A DNA stretch of 45,975 nucleotides from Pseudomonas neustonica (lineage in GTDB: Bacteria > Pseudomonadota > Gammaproteobacteria > Pseudomonadales > Pseudomonadaceae). The stretch is taken from the NCBI RefSeq assembly GCF_003797945.1, contig NZ_RKKU01000030.1:1-45975 (forward strand), given 5' to 3'. The position numbers were made by a program, and so were the translations under genes. This document shows positions 18,451 to 28,243 of the stretch, in pieces; positions within the stretch are counted from its first letter, which is position 1; every line of letters starts with the position of its first letter. Below the pieces are notes generated by a model. That model was not told where the DNA came from, did no database searches, and saw nothing but the letters and a program-made list of their open reading frames with translations.

Positions 18451-19563
18451 ATGAAGCGAGTTGGTCTAGTTGGTTGGCGTGGCATGGTTGGTTCCGTGCT
18501 GATGCAGCGTATGCGTGACGAAAATGATTTTGCTGATATCGATCCGGTGTTTTTTACCACCTCGAACGTAGGTGGCAAAGGTCCGGATATTGGCAAGGAC
18601 ACCCCAGCGCTGAAAGACGCCTTTGACCTTGAAGCGCTCAAGCCCATGGACGTGATCATCACCTGTCAGGGTGGGGATTACACCAGCGAAGTCTATGCCA
18701 AGCTTCGTGCTGACGGCTGGAATGGCTATTGGATTGATGCCGCCTCCACTCTGCGCATGGAAGACGAGGCCCTGATCGTGTTGGACCCGGTTAATCGCCG
18801 CAACATTGATCAGGCGCTGCGTGATGGCGTGAAAACCTACGTGGGTGGCAACTGCACTGTTAGCTTGATGCTGATGGGGCTGGGTGGTCTGTTTGAGCAG
18901 GGAATGGTCGAGTGGATGAGTGCCATGACCTATCAGGCAGCCAGCGGCTCTGGTGCGCAGAACATGCGCGAACTCATTAACCAGATGGGTGCTATTCATG
19001 GCTCGGTCGCCGAGCAGTTGGCTGACCCTGCCAGTGCTATTCTGGAAATCGATCGCAAAGTTGCGGCCACGCTGCGTGACGACGCTTTCCCAGCGGAGCA
19101 TTTCGGTGTGCCGCTGGCGGGTAGCCTGATTCCTTGGATTGATAAGCAGCTGCCTAACGGTCAGAGTCGTGAGGAGTGGAAGGCGCAGGCTGAGACCAAC
19201 AAGATTATTGGTCGCAGCGCTCGTCCTATTCCGGTTGATGGTATCTGTGTGCGCGTGGGTGCCATGCGTTGCCACAGCCAGGCATTGACCATCAAGCTAA
19301 ACAAGGATGTGCCGCTGGCCGATATCGAAGGCTTGCTGGCTGAGCATAACCCCTGGTCGCAGGTCATTCCGAACACCAAGGAAGCGACCTTGGCCGGACT
19401 GACGCCTACCGCAGTGACCGGTACGCTGAATGTGCCAGTTGGGCGCCTGCGCAAGCTGAATATGGGCTCGCAGTATCTTTCTGCCTTTACTGTAGGTGAT
19501 CAGCTATTGTGGGGCGCGGCCGAACCGCTGCGTCGCATGCTGCGTATCCTGCAAGAAGGTTAA
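18451..19563 (+). CDS. asd: Aspartate-semialdehyde dehydrogenase
   Basis: A 370-residue NADPH enzyme that reduces aspartyl-4-phosphate to aspartate semialdehyde, the branch point for lysine, diaminopimelate, threonine and methionine. NADP-binding [13 protein letters not shown] at 5-17, catalytic Cys135 in GGNCTVSLM, and the [18 protein letters not shown] region match the gamma-proteobacterial Asd. The ATG at 18451 (MKRVGLVGW) is used rather than an in-frame upstream start, because all relatives begin here. It stands between two terminators, so it has its own transcription unit. Confidence 0.97.
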   Translation: MKRVGLVGWRGMVGSVLMQRMRDENDFADIDPVFFTTSNVGGKGPDIGKDTPALKDAFDLEALKPMDVIITCQGGDYTSEVYAKLRADGWNGYWIDAASTLRMEDEALIVLDPVNRRNIDQALRDGVKTYVGGNCTVSLMLMGLGGLFEQGMVEWMSAMTYQAASGSGAQNMRELINQMGAIHGSVAEQLADPASAILEIDRKVAATLRDDAFPAEHFGVPLAGSLIPWIDKQLPNGQSREEWKAQAETNKIIGRSARPIPVDGICVRVGAMRCHSQALTIKLNKDVPLADIEGLLAEHNPWSQVIPNTKEATLAGLTPTAVTGTLNVPVGRLRKLNMGSQYLSAFTVGDQLLWGAAEPLRRMLRILQEG

Positions 19564-19601
19564 GGCTTTTACGGCCGCTCAGTTCGATAAGAACTGATAC
19601 G

Positions 19602-19640
19602 GGGCACCCCTGACTTGGTCAGGGGTGCCCTTTGTCTTTT
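19602..19640 (+). terminator. Rho-independent terminator after asd
   Basis: Perfect 13-base-pair stem GGGCACCCCTGAC/GTCAGGGGTGCCC with a three-base loop TTG, followed by TTTGTCTTTT. Confidence 0.9.
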
Positions 19641-19667
19641 AGTGAATTCAAATACTGGTTGGTGATT

Positions 19668-20678
19668 ATGAGTAAGAAAACAGGTGTTGCGGTTGTTGGT
19701 ATAAGCGGCTTGGCAGGCGATATGCTGATCAGCGTGCTGGAAGACGACACCTTCAGCTTCACCGATCTCCATTTGGTGGACGCCGATGATGAGGCCGGTG
19801 AGCGGCGCATGATCAAAGGGCAAAGTATGCGAGTTGAGCCGATCTCGCGCTTTGACTTCAGCCAGATCGCTGTGGTCGTGATGGCGAGCGATGCCGCATT
19901 CGTTCAGGAATGGGCGCCCAAGATTCGTGCGGCTGGCGCGTTGCTGGTTGATACCAGTGGCAGTCTGGGTGGTCAGGCTGTGGTTGCCGAGGTTAATCCG
20001 CACGCACTGGCTTCGTCGAAAGAGAAAGGCGTGGTGTTCTCGCCGGACAGTCAGGTTGTACAAAGTGCGATCGTCCTCAAGGCGCTAACGTCTATCGCGC
20101 CGATCCAGCGTGTGGGTATTGCAACCTATCAATCGATGTCCACCCATAGCCGAGCGGCAGTCGAGGCTCTGGCAATGCAGACCAGTAAGTTGCTTAACGG
20201 CCAGCCAGTAGATAAAGGCGTGCTTGATAAGCAGGCCGCGTTCAATCTGTCGCCTTGTGTCAGCGAACTGGACGAGGCGGGCGCAAGTCGTGAAGAGCGA
20301 TTGCTGACTGCGGGTGTGCAGGCTTGTCTCGAAGCTCCCGATCTGCCGGTTTTGGTCAATGCGGTGATGGTGCCTTTGTTCTACGGTAGTGCGCAAATGA
20401 TGCAGGTCACTTTTGCTGAAGCGCCCGACGTTAAGCGCATTGTTAACATGCTGCGGCGCGCCAAGGGTATCAAAGTGCTGGATAAGCCAGCTGCTGGTGG
20501 GTTCCCCACTCCCATAACAGACGCCACTGGAAGTGATAACGTTTGGGTTGGGCGTGTCCGGGCAGATGCTACTGAGCCGAACACTATTCACATGTGGATT
20601 GTCTCTGATAATCTTCGGAAAGGTGTCGCAATTAACAGTCTTATGCTTGCCGAGTTGTTGATAAAAGACTATTTGTAA
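19668..20678 (+). CDS. usg: Asd-like dehydrogenase paralogue (USG-1 family)
   Basis: 336 residues related to aspartate-semialdehyde dehydrogenase. GVAVVGISGLAGDML at the N-terminus replaces the usual GATGxVG loop, and the catalytic cysteine is not in the normal motif: the region reads FSPDSQVVQSAIVLKAL, where Asd proteins have a NC(S/T) sequence. USG-1-type paralogues next to asd or truA are known in gamma-proteobacteria and are not thought to have Asd activity. ATG at 19668 (MSKKTG) is chosen; its ribosome-binding site is weak. It sits upstream of fimV as in Pseudomonas. Confidence 0.85.
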   Translation: MSKKTGVAVVGISGLAGDMLISVLEDDTFSFTDLHLVDADDEAGERRMIKGQSMRVEPISRFDFSQIAVVVMASDAAFVQEWAPKIRAAGALLVDTSGSLGGQAVVAEVNPHALASSKEKGVVFSPDSQVVQSAIVLKALTSIAPIQRVGIATYQSMSTHSRAAVEALAMQTSKLLNGQPVDKGVLDKQAAFNLSPCVSELDEAGASREERLLTAGVQACLEAPDLPVLVNAVMVPLFYGSAQMMQVTFAEAPDVKRIVNMLRRAKGIKVLDKPAAGGFPTPITDATGSDNVWVGRVRADATEPNTIHMWIVSDNLRKGVAINSLMLAELLIKDYL

Positions 20679-20855
20679 TCGATACTTGCTGGTGTTTCTG
20701 TACTAAGCGGTTTAGGTTTGTGCATACAAACCCTGTTTAGATTCGGCGGTTGCTGTTTTTTCCCAGACTGGGTGGGGGCTTTTGTTTTAGGCCAGTCTGA
20801 GCACAGCAGGGTCTGTTGAAGCGTGAGAAAACGATAAAAGCAAAGGATTTTCGCT

Positions 20856-23729
20856 ATGGTTCGCAAACTGGTTATAGCTGTTGCCGCAGCAAGTGCCTTG
20901 ATGTCCACGGGAATGGTTCAAGCATTGGGAGTAGGCGACATTAACCTGCGCTCGTCGTTAAACCAGCCGCTGGATGCTGAGATTGATCTGCTACAAGTGC
21001 GTGATCTCAGCAGTGAAGAGATTCGCACAATGCTGGCCTCGCCGGACGATTTCGGGCGAGCAGGTATTGAACGCCCGTTCTTTCTGACTGATCTCAAGTT
21101 CACTCCGGTAGTTAAGCCCAACGGCAAGTCGGTTATCCGCGTTACTTCAAACCGGCCAGTTAACGAACCCTATCTTAATTTCCTGATGGAAGTGCGTTGG
21201 CCTTCAGGCAAAGTGCTGCGTGAGTTTACCGTACTGCTTGATCCGCCTCTGTATCAGCCTTCTTCTGCTGTCAGCAGCACGCCCGTAACGCCTCCGCGTT
21301 CGGCGGCACCTGTTTCGCGACCACAGCCAACCATTGCACCAGCCCAACCAAGAGGCGCAAGCCCTTACGCGGAACCATCGGCACCAGCTGCCGCGCCGCA
21401 GCGCAGCTCGACAGAGTGGCGTACCAGTCGCGCTGACACTTTATGGGAAGTTGCCCTTAAGTCACGTCCCTCTGGTGCCAATGTGCATCAGACCATGTTG
21501 GCGATTCTGGATCTGAATCCTGACGCGTTTATCAATGGCAATATAAATCAACTCAAGTCCGGTCAAACCTTAAAGCTACCGACCAGTGAGCAGGCTACCA
21601 AACGCAGCGGTAGTCAGGCCGTTGCGGAAGTGGCGGAACAAAATCGGGCTTGGCAAGAAGGCCGCTCGGCACCTGTTACCAGGACACCGCAAGAGCCATC
21701 CGCACCGCAACTTGATGCACGCCAACGCGAAAGCGCTGGCAGTGCGCCGGAAGAAGTTGATGCCGAAGACTCGCTGCGCCTGGTGTCCGGTGCTGATGAG
21801 CAGGTAAGTGAAGGGGCTGGCGATGGTGAGGCCGGTGGTAATAGCACCGCCAAGCTGCGCGACTCTCTGGATATGACCAAGGAGCAACTCGACGCGGCCG
21901 AGCGTGAAAAAGCTGAAATGGTCGGTCGCCTCGATGACGTTCAAGGCCAGCTGGAAACATTGCAGCGCTTGCTGGAGTTGAAGGATGCTCAGCTCGCAGC
22001 ACTACAGCAAGAAATCAGCGCCAGTGGTCAGAATAGTGAGCTGCCCGCCGAACCTCAGGCTGACCTGGAAGAAATTGCGGCGCTTGAGCAGCAGGCCTCT
22101 GAGGCTGCAATTGCTGAGGAACAGGCGGATGGTTTAGCTGCGAACGAAGAGACCCTGGCTGAAGCAGCTGAGGTGATGGAAACGACTGAGCCAGAGGTTG
22201 AGGCTGTTGATCCGGAGCTGGTTTCTGAAGATCTGGCCGCAGAAGAACCGCAGGCAGAGGATGCGACTGTCGACCTTGAGGAGCCCGTTGCTCCAGTGGT
22301 TGAGGCGGCTGAAACCGAGTCTGAAGCAGCTGTTGCTCAGCCCGCTGAAGAACCGGAAATGGCGACTGCAGAGTCGCTGTTGCAGCGCATGATGCAGAAT
22401 CAGATGCTCTTGGTTGGTGGTGGCGTTGTCGCGATCTTGTTGCTATTGATGGTGCTGATGGCAGTGTCTCGCCGTAATGCGCGCCGTGAAGCGGATATGA
22501 ACGACAACTTCATTGCCAATGCCGCCGAAGGTCAAGATGGTGATTCTTCTTCTCTAGAGTCGGATGATTTCAACGTTGCCCTGGCAGCGGAGCTTGATGA
22601 TGGTGATTCCGGTATTGCGGTCGACCCTCTGACTGAAGCCGAGGGGCTGCTGGCTTATGGTAAGCCACAGGAGGCGCGTGCGGTCCTCAACGAGGCCCTG
22701 AATAGCGAGCCAGAGCGCACTGACCTGCGTCTCAAGTTGCTGGAAGTGGAAGGTATGCTGGATAACGCAGAGGGTTATCGTGCTCAGCACGAGGCGCTGC
22801 GTGCCGCTGGAACCGTAGACGATCAGGTTGACGCAATGGATGCGCGCTTCCCGTTGATGGCTGCTGCAGTAGCAGGCGCGGCTGCTGGCCTTGCCTATGA
22901 TGCCAGTGCGGACGAGGACATCTCTTTTGAGATGCCGGCAGATACTACTGAAGCTGAAGTTCCAGAAGAAGATATGGATTTCGATTTCAGCGAGTTCGAA
23001 CTAGGCGATACTCCTGCAGCAGCGGCTGTGCCGGAAGACGCACCTAAGCTGGAGCCAGAAGAGCCAGAGGAAGTGGACTTTGATCTTGATTTTGATCTGG
23101 ATGACACTTTGAGTGATCAGGATCTGCAGGGTGCTGTCGAGCCCGGTGCAAGTGCTGCTGACGCTGCCGTGTCGCTGGACGAATCCCTTGAGTTTACCGA
23201 GGTTGAGAGTCTGGAGCCTGCTGTTGAAGACAAGATAACCCTGGATGATGACTTCGATCTGTCGCTGACTGATGATCTGCAGTCAACTGGCTCGGCAGAT
23301 GATTTTGCGTCCCTCGAGTTGGATGAGACAGCCAATACTGAGAAGACAGCAGAAGAAGACTTTAGTCTTTCTGACGATGATCTTGCCGATTTCGAGCTTG
23401 AGCTTGATGAAGTCGCCGGAAGCGCTGAGAACGCAGATGTTGCGCTGCCTCTGGACTCGCTGGAGTTAGATGAAGAGCAAAAAGATGACGAGTTGATGGC
23501 GCTCGATAATGTGATGGAGGAGCCTGTGGCTGGTGATCTGGACGAAGACGACGAATTTGATTTCCTTTCCGGAACGGATGAGTCTGCAACCAAACTTGAT
23601 CTTGCTCGTGCCTATATTGATATGGGTGACAGTGAAGGTGCTCGTGACATTCTCAACGAAGTGGTTGAAGAAGGTGACGAGCAGCAGAAGCAGGAAGCTC
23701 GCGAGATGATGGAGCGCTTGACCGATTGA
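20856..23729 (+). CDS. fimV: FimV/HubP polar landmark protein
   Basis: 957 residues. Signal peptide 1-24 (VRKLVIAVAAASALMSTGMVQA), FimV N-terminal domain ending near 135, LysM peptidoglycan-binding module about 187-243, coiled coil about 331-388, one membrane helix about 517-538, then a very long acidic cytoplasmic part. It closes with a TPR-like FimV C-terminal module (KLDLARAYIDMGDSEGARDIL, about 915-955). In Pseudomonas aeruginosa FimV marks the cell pole and supports type IV pili, twitching and cAMP signalling. Cytoplasmic repeats rich in DFDLD explain the extreme acidity. Its stop overlaps the truA start. The 177-base leader upstream holds a possible weak stem (20764-20799). Confidence 0.95.
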   Translation: MVRKLVIAVAAASALMSTGMVQALGVGDINLRSSLNQPLDAEIDLLQVRDLSSEEIRTMLASPDDFGRAGIERPFFLTDLKFTPVVKPNGKSVIRVTSNRPVNEPYLNFLMEVRWPSGKVLREFTVLLDPPLYQPSSAVSSTPVTPPRSAAPVSRPQPTIAPAQPRGASPYAEPSAPAAAPQRSSTEWRTSRADTLWEVALKSRPSGANVHQTMLAILDLNPDAFINGNINQLKSGQTLKLPTSEQATKRSGSQAVAEVAEQNRAWQEGRSAPVTRTPQEPSAPQLDARQRESAGSAPEEVDAEDSLRLVSGADEQVSEGAGDGEAGGNSTAKLRDSLDMTKEQLDAAEREKAEMVGRLDDVQGQLETLQRLLELKDAQLAALQQEISASGQNSELPAEPQADLEEIAALEQQASEAAIAEEQADGLAANEETLAEAAEVMETTEPEVEAVDPELVSEDLAAEEPQAEDATVDLEEPVAPVVEAAETESEAAVAQPAEEPEMATAESLLQRMMQNQMLLVGGGVVAILLLLMVLMAVSRRNARREADMNDNFIANAAEGQDGDSSSLESDDFNVALAAELDDGDSGIAVDPLTEAEGLLAYGKPQEARAVLNEALNSEPERTDLRLKLLEVEGMLDNAEGYRAQHEALRAAGTVDDQVDAMDARFPLMAAAVAGAAAGLAYDASADEDISFEMPADTTEAEVPEEDMDFDFSEFELGDTPAAAAVPEDAPKLEPEEPEEVDFDLDFDLDDTLSDQDLQGAVEPGASAADAAVSLDESLEFTEVESLEPAVEDKITLDDDFDLSLTDDLQSTGSADDFASLELDETANTEKTAEEDFSLSDDDLADFELELDEVAGSAENADVALPLDSLELDEEQKDDELMALDNVMEEPVAGDLDEDDEFDFLSGTDESATKLDLARAYIDMGDSEGARDILNEVVEEGDEQQKQEAREMMERLTD

Positions 23730-24589
23730 TGGATGTTGATCAGCTGGACCCAGCGGCCGCCCCTGAGGCGGCCGCTGTTGTTTCAAGGGTGGCCGCTTGT
23801 GTCGAGTACCGCGGCAGTGCTTATCGAGGCTGGCAGCGCCAGCAATCTGGCGTGCCCAGCGTTCAGGAAGCGGTAGAAAAAGCCTTGAGCCGGGTTGCCA
23901 ATCATCCGGTCCAGGTTTTCTGTGCCGGTCGCACGGATGCCGGCGTGCATGCTTCTTGTCAGATTATCCATTTTGACAGCGACGCCGTGCGCTCACCGCG
24001 CAACTGGATCCATGGCGCAAATGCCAATCTGCCGGCAGATATTTCGCTCAGCTGGGTACAGCCGATGGGCGACGATTTTCATGCTCGATTTTCTGCCATG
24101 GCTCGGCGCTATCGATACGTTATTTATAACGACCCAGTGCGCCCAGCACATCTTTCACGGGAGGTAACCTGGAATTACCGTCCGTTGGATATTGATCTGA
24201 TGCGTCAGGCAGCGCAGGCACTCTTGGGTACGCACGACTTCACCTCCTATCGCGCGGTCGGCTGTCAGGCAAAGTCGCCGATCAAAACCATTCACCATCT
24301 TGAGCTGTTGCGTCATGGTCAGTTCATCGTGCTGGACATTCGGGCCAGTGCCTTTTTGCACCATATGGTACGCAATATCGTCGGCGTATTGATGCAGATA
24401 GGCTGCGGCGAGCGCCCGGTTGAGTGGGCTGCGGAGGTGCTGCGGGCGCGCGATCGGGCGCAGGGCGGGCTTACCGCGCCGGCCTATGGCTTATATCTGG
24501 TAGATGTGACCTATCCTGAGCACTTCGAATTACCACGGCGTTACCTGGGTCCTCACTTCCTGTCAGCGCTGCCGGATGTCGCTGACTGA
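23729..24589 (+). CDS. truA: tRNA pseudouridine(38-40) synthase
   Basis: 286 residues. Catalytic Asp70 lies in [11 protein letters not shown]; the [12 protein letters not shown] start and [11 protein letters not shown] near the end are family marks. It isomerises uridines 38-40 in the anticodon stem-loop. About ten residues longer at the N-terminus than Escherichia coli TruA. The start ATG at 23729 overlaps the fimV TGA (TGATG), so translation is likely coupled to fimV; a TTG three bases upstream is less likely. Confidence 0.96.
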   Translation: MDVDQLDPAAAPEAAAVVSRVAACVEYRGSAYRGWQRQQSGVPSVQEAVEKALSRVANHPVQVFCAGRTDAGVHASCQIIHFDSDAVRSPRNWIHGANANLPADISLSWVQPMGDDFHARFSAMARRYRYVIYNDPVRPAHLSREVTWNYRPLDIDLMRQAAQALLGTHDFTSYRAVGCQAKSPIKTIHHLELLRHGQFIVLDIRASAFLHHMVRNIVGVLMQIGCGERPVEWAAEVLRARDRAQGGLTAPAYGLYLVDVTYPEHFELPRRYLGPHFLSALPDVAD

Positions 24590-24648
24590 CGCCTGCAGTG
24601 CTATCTGCTACTATCGTCCCCTTGTCGAATAGAGGTCCCAACGCACCT

Positions 24649-25263
24649 ATGGCGCGTATTAAAATCTGCGGTATTACTCGTGTTGAAGATGCTTTGGCTG
24701 CTGCTCACTCAGGCGCAGATGCCATCGGCTTGGTGTTTTATGCGCCCAGCCCCCGTGCTGTTGACGCTGAACAAGCGGCTAAAATTGTGGCCGCTTTACC
24801 GCCTTTTATCACCACTGTTGGCTTGTTTGTCGATGCTGATCCGGGATACGTGCGCGAGATTCTGCAACAGGTGCCGCTGGACTTGCTGCAATTTCATGGT
24901 AACGAAGATGCAGCCTATTGTGACCAGTTCAGCCGGCCCTATATGAAGGCAATCAGGGTTCGTCCTGAGCAGAATGTGTCTGCGGTTGCCGCTGCCTGGC
25001 CAAAGGCTAACGGTATCCTGCTCGACAGCTATAAACCCGGTTTGCCAGGTGGTACAGGGGAGGTTTTCGATTGGGCTTTGGTGCCCGGCGAGCGTCCCTG
25101 GAATCTGGTGCTGGCCGGCGGTTTGACGGTAGATAATGTCGCGCAGGCTATTACTGAAGTCGCCCCTTGGGCTGTGGACGTCAGTGGTGGCGTCGAGTCT
25201 GCCAAGGGCATCAAGGATGTCGAGAAAATTAACGCTTTTGTTCAAGAGGTGAAGCGTGTCTGA
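24649..25263 (+). CDS. trpF: Phosphoribosylanthranilate isomerase
   Basis: 204 residues, a monofunctional TIM barrel for the third step of tryptophan synthesis. Catalytic Cys7 in KICGITR and Asp126 in LLDSYKPG are present, and GGL and [14 protein letters not shown] form the phosphate site. ATG at 24649 (MARIKICG) is preferred to an in-frame upstream start because homologues begin here and AGAGGT precedes it. Its end overlaps trpB by eight bases. Confidence 0.97.
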   Translation: MARIKICGITRVEDALAAAHSGADAIGLVFYAPSPRAVDAEQAAKIVAALPPFITTVGLFVDADPGYVREILQQVPLDLLQFHGNEDAAYCDQFSRPYMKAIRVRPEQNVSAVAAAWPKANGILLDSYKPGLPGGTGEVFDWALVPGERPWNLVLAGGLTVDNVAQAITEVAPWAVDVSGGVESAKGIKDVEKINAFVQEVKRV

Positions 25264-26473
25264 GTTCAGCAAAACCGATTACTCTGCGGTCCCCGATGTG
25301 CGTGGGCATTTTGGTCCCTATGGCGGACGATTTGTCTCTGAAACGCTGATGGAAGCGCTGGATGATCTGGAAAAACTTTACCGTACGCTGTCCGCAGATC
25401 CTGCGTTTCAGGCGGAGTTCGATCGAGACCTGGCGCACTACGTAGGGCGTCCTTCGCCGCTGTATCTTGCCGAGCGGCTGACCGCGAAGGTGGGTGGCGC
25501 ACAAATTTACCTGAAGCGTGAAGACCTTAACCATACCGGTGCTCACAAGGTAAACAACACGGTTGGTCAGGCCTTGCTGGCGAAGCACATGGGCAAACCC
25601 CGGGTGATCGCTGAAACGGGCGCTGGCCAGCATGGCGTCGCCACAGCCACCGTCGCCGCTCGTTTGGGCCTTAGATGCCAAGTTTATATGGGAGCGGATG
25701 ACGTCAAACGCCAGTCGTTGAACGTCTATCGTATGAAGTTGCTGGGCGCCGAAGTTATTCCGGTAACCTCAGGTTCAAGGACGCTGAAGGACGCGATGAA
25801 CGAGGCAATGCGTGATTGGGTAACCAATATCGACGATACCTTCTACATCATTGGTACCGTGGCAGGTCCGCATCCGTATCCTCAGCTGGTTCGCGACTTC
25901 CAGTGCGTGATCGGGCGTGAGGCGCGCGAGCAATGCCTTATCCAGGCGGGTCGTTTACCGGATGCGTTGGTGGCCTGTGTTGGCGGTGGCTCCAATGCCA
26001 TTGGCCTGTTTCATCCCTTCCTCAATGATGACAGCGTCAAGATGTATGGTGTCGAGGCTGGTGGGCATGGCATCTCCACGGGTGAGCACGCGGCGCCATT
26101 GAGCGCCGGTCAACCGGGTGTACTGCACGGTAATCGCACTTATCTGATGTCGGATGAAGCTGGGCAGATTATTGAAACACATTCTGTTTCTGCCGGTTTG
26201 GATTACCCCGGTGTTGGACCTGAGCATAGTTGGCTCAAGGATATCGGTCGGGTTGAGTATGTTGACGCCACCGACGAAGAAGCACTTACAGCCTTTCGTG
26301 AGCTGACTCGGGTTGAGGGCATCATGCCCGCACTGGAGTCCAGTCACGCGGTTGCCTACGCCATGAAATTAGCGGCAACCATGCGCCCCGATGAAATTGT
26401 GGTGGTCAACCTGTCTGGTCGGGGTGACAAGGATATTCATACGGTCGCCGGCATTGACGGCATCAGCATTTAA
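25256..26473 (+). CDS. trpB: Tryptophan synthase, beta subunit
   Basis: 405 residues, a PLP enzyme that condenses indole with serine. The PLP lysine is K98 in HTGAHKVNN, the phosphate-binding loop is GGGSNAIG, and [13 protein letters not shown] is the conserved substrate segment. The GTG start at 25256 overlaps the trpF stop region by eight bases, with AAGAGGTG just upstream. In the pseudomonads I know, trpBA lie elsewhere beside the activator gene trpI; here they sit between trpF and accD, the order seen in several other gamma-proteobacteria. Confidence 0.97.
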   Translation: MSEFSKTDYSAVPDVRGHFGPYGGRFVSETLMEALDDLEKLYRTLSADPAFQAEFDRDLAHYVGRPSPLYLAERLTAKVGGAQIYLKREDLNHTGAHKVNNTVGQALLAKHMGKPRVIAETGAGQHGVATATVAARLGLRCQVYMGADDVKRQSLNVYRMKLLGAEVIPVTSGSRTLKDAMNEAMRDWVTNIDDTFYIIGTVAGPHPYPQLVRDFQCVIGREAREQCLIQAGRLPDALVACVGGGSNAIGLFHPFLNDDSVKMYGVEAGGHGISTGEHAAPLSAGQPGVLHGNRTYLMSDEAGQIIETHSVSAGLDYPGVGPEHSWLKDIGRVEYVDATDEEALTAFRELTRVEGIMPALESSHAVAYAMKLAATMRPDEIVVVNLSGRGDKDIHTVAGIDGISI

Positions 26474-26483
26474 CGAGAGTCAC

Positions 26484-27287
26484 ATGAGCCGAATCAAAAA
26501 CTGTTTTACTGCCTTGCAGGCCAAAGGTCGCAAGGCGTTGATCCCTTATGTTACTGCTGGTGATCCCGCGCCTGAGGTGACCTTGCCGCTGATGCATGAC
26601 CTGGTTGCGGCCGGAGCAGACATTATCGAGCTGGGTATTCCATTTTCTGACCCCATGGCTGATGGTCCGGTCATTCAATTGGCAATGGAGCGGGCACTGG
26701 CTCATCACGTGAGCCTGGCTCAGGTGCTGGACATGGTGCGGCGCTTCCGCGAGGATGATGATAAGACGCCGGTTGTGTTGATGGGGTACTTGAACCCGAT
26801 TGAACGTATGGGGTATGCCCGATTTGCCGAGGCTGCGGCCAGTGCTGGGGTTGATGGCGTGTTGACGGTAGACCTGCCGCCAGAAGAGGCCACAGACGTC
26901 TCACCGGTGTTCAAGGCACAAGGACTCGACACTATTTTCCTGCTTTCGCCGACGACGACAAAAGAGCGCGCACGGCTGATTTGTGAGCAGGCAAGTGGTT
27001 ATGTCTATTATGTTTCATTGAAAGGTGTGACCGGGTCCAGTGCTTTGAACGTCACCGAAGTAGCAAACCGGTTGGATATGCTGCGCACTGTCACTGATTT
27101 GCCGATTGGTGTTGGCTTTGGTATCCGTGATGGCGCTTCGGCTGCTGCCGTTGCTGCCGTGGCAGACGGGGTTGTAGTGGGGTCGGTATTGGTTAATCAA
27201 ATAGCCGAACATGCGTCTCAGCCAGAGCTCGCGCGTAAAGGTATCGCGGCTATTATTGGCGAAATGCGCGGAGCAATGGACCGGTAA
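26484..27287 (+). CDS. trpA: Tryptophan synthase, alpha subunit
   Basis: 267 residues, a TIM barrel that cleaves indole-3-glycerol phosphate and passes indole to TrpB. Catalytic Glu49 ([11 protein letters not shown]) and Asp60 (ADGP) fall at the same numbers as in the classical Salmonella enzyme. YVSLKGVTG and GFGIRDG form the phosphate site. ATG at 26484 (MSRIKNCF) follows CGAGAG; an earlier in-frame start would run through the end of trpB. Ten bases separate it from trpB. Confidence 0.97.
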   Translation: MSRIKNCFTALQAKGRKALIPYVTAGDPAPEVTLPLMHDLVAAGADIIELGIPFSDPMADGPVIQLAMERALAHHVSLAQVLDMVRRFREDDDKTPVVLMGYLNPIERMGYARFAEAAASAGVDGVLTVDLPPEEATDVSPVFKAQGLDTIFLLSPTTTKERARLICEQASGYVYYVSLKGVTGSSALNVTEVANRLDMLRTVTDLPIGVGFGIRDGASAAAVAAVADGVVVGSVLVNQIAEHASQPELARKGIAAIIGEMRGAMDR

Positions 27288-27346
27288 AGATTTAATCACG
27301 CGGCCCTGATGGCTGAGTGACCAGATAAACAGATTAAGGAATGGCG

Positions 27347-28243
27347 ATGAGCAATTGGCTGGTGGATAAACTGATTCCTTCCATCGTGCGCTCGGAAGCA
27401 CAGAAGAGTAGCGTGCCTGAAGGACTGTGGCGTAAGTGCCCTTCATGTGAAGCGGTACTGTACCGCCCCGAGTTGGAAAAGAACCTGGATGTCTGCCCGA
27501 AGTGCAGTCATCACCTGCGCATAAACGCTCGTCGGCGCCTGGACATCTTTCTCGACGAGGGAGAGCGCACTGAGATCGCGGCCGAGCTTGAGCCGGTTGA
27601 TCGGTTGAAGTTTCGTGACAGCAAAAAATACAAGGATCGCCTGACTGCCGCGCAAAAAGCTACCGGTGAGAAAGATGCGCTGGTCGTTATGCAGGGCAAG
27701 CTCAAAGGCTCTCCGATTGTAGCCAGTGCCTTTGAGTTTAATTTCATGGGCGGTTCTATGGGTAGTGTCGTAGGGGCCCGTTTTGTTCGGGGTGCCGAGA
27801 TCGCATTGCGTGAACGTATCCCTTATGTTTGCTTCTCCGCCTCCGGTGGCGCGCGCATGCAGGAAGCCTTGTTTTCGCTGATGCAGATGGCCAAGACCAG
27901 TGCCGCCCTCGCTCGACTGAAGGAAGAGGGTATTCCCTTTGTTTCGGTCATGACCGATCCAGTCTACGGCGGTGTGTCTGCCAGCCTGGCGATGTTGGGT
28001 GATATCAACGTGGCTGAGCCTAATGCGCTTATCGGCTTCGCCGGCCCCCGTGTAATCGAGCAGACCGTCCGTGAGAAGCTGCCTGCCGGATTTCAGCGTA
28101 GTGAATTTTTGCTTTCACACGGTGCGCTCGACATGATCATTGCCCGCAGTGAGATGCGTGATCGCCTGGGTAGCATGTTGTCTATCTTTACCAACTCTCC
28201 GGCGCCAGCCGTTGAAAACCTGGTTGAGCAAAGCGAGGCTTGA
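27347..28243 (+). CDS. accD: Acetyl-CoA carboxylase carboxyltransferase, beta subunit
   Basis: 298 residues. Zinc ribbon with C31, C34, C50 and C53 (CPSC and CPKC), then the carboxyltransferase core ([50 protein letters not shown]). With AccA it makes malonyl-CoA for fatty acid synthesis. Two ATGs compete: 27341 directly abuts the TAAGGA ribosome-binding site, while 27347 has a six-base spacer and matches the [12 protein letters not shown] start of relatives, so 27347 is used. The stop overlaps the folC start. Confidence 0.97.
   Translation: MSNWLVDKLIPSIVRSEAQKSSVPEGLWRKCPSCEAVLYRPELEKNLDVCPKCSHHLRINARRRLDIFLDEGERTEIAAELEPVDRLKFRDSKKYKDRLTAAQKATGEKDALVVMQGKLKGSPIVASAFEFNFMGGSMGSVVGARFVRGAEIALRERIPYVCFSASGGARMQEALFSLMQMAKTSAALARLKEEGIPFVSVMTDPVYGGVSASLAMLGDINVAEPNALIGFAGPRVIEQTVREKLPAGFQRSEFLLSHGALDMIIARSEMRDRLGSMLSIFTNSPAPAVENLVEQSEA

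Noticed and set aside
20764..20799. Hairpin CAGACTGG/CCAGTCTG in the fimV leader
   Set aside because: An eight-base stem with a 20-base loop and no T tract is too weak to call a terminator or regulatory RNA.
23117..23593. Serine-rich 158-codon minus-strand frame opposite fimV
   Set aside because: The serine runs are the antisense of the GAT/GAA/GAG-rich acidic repeats of fimV, not a real protein.
24590..24648. Possible tryptophan attenuator upstream of trpF
   Set aside because: The gap is only about 60 bases, with no Trp-codon cluster and no hairpin pair.
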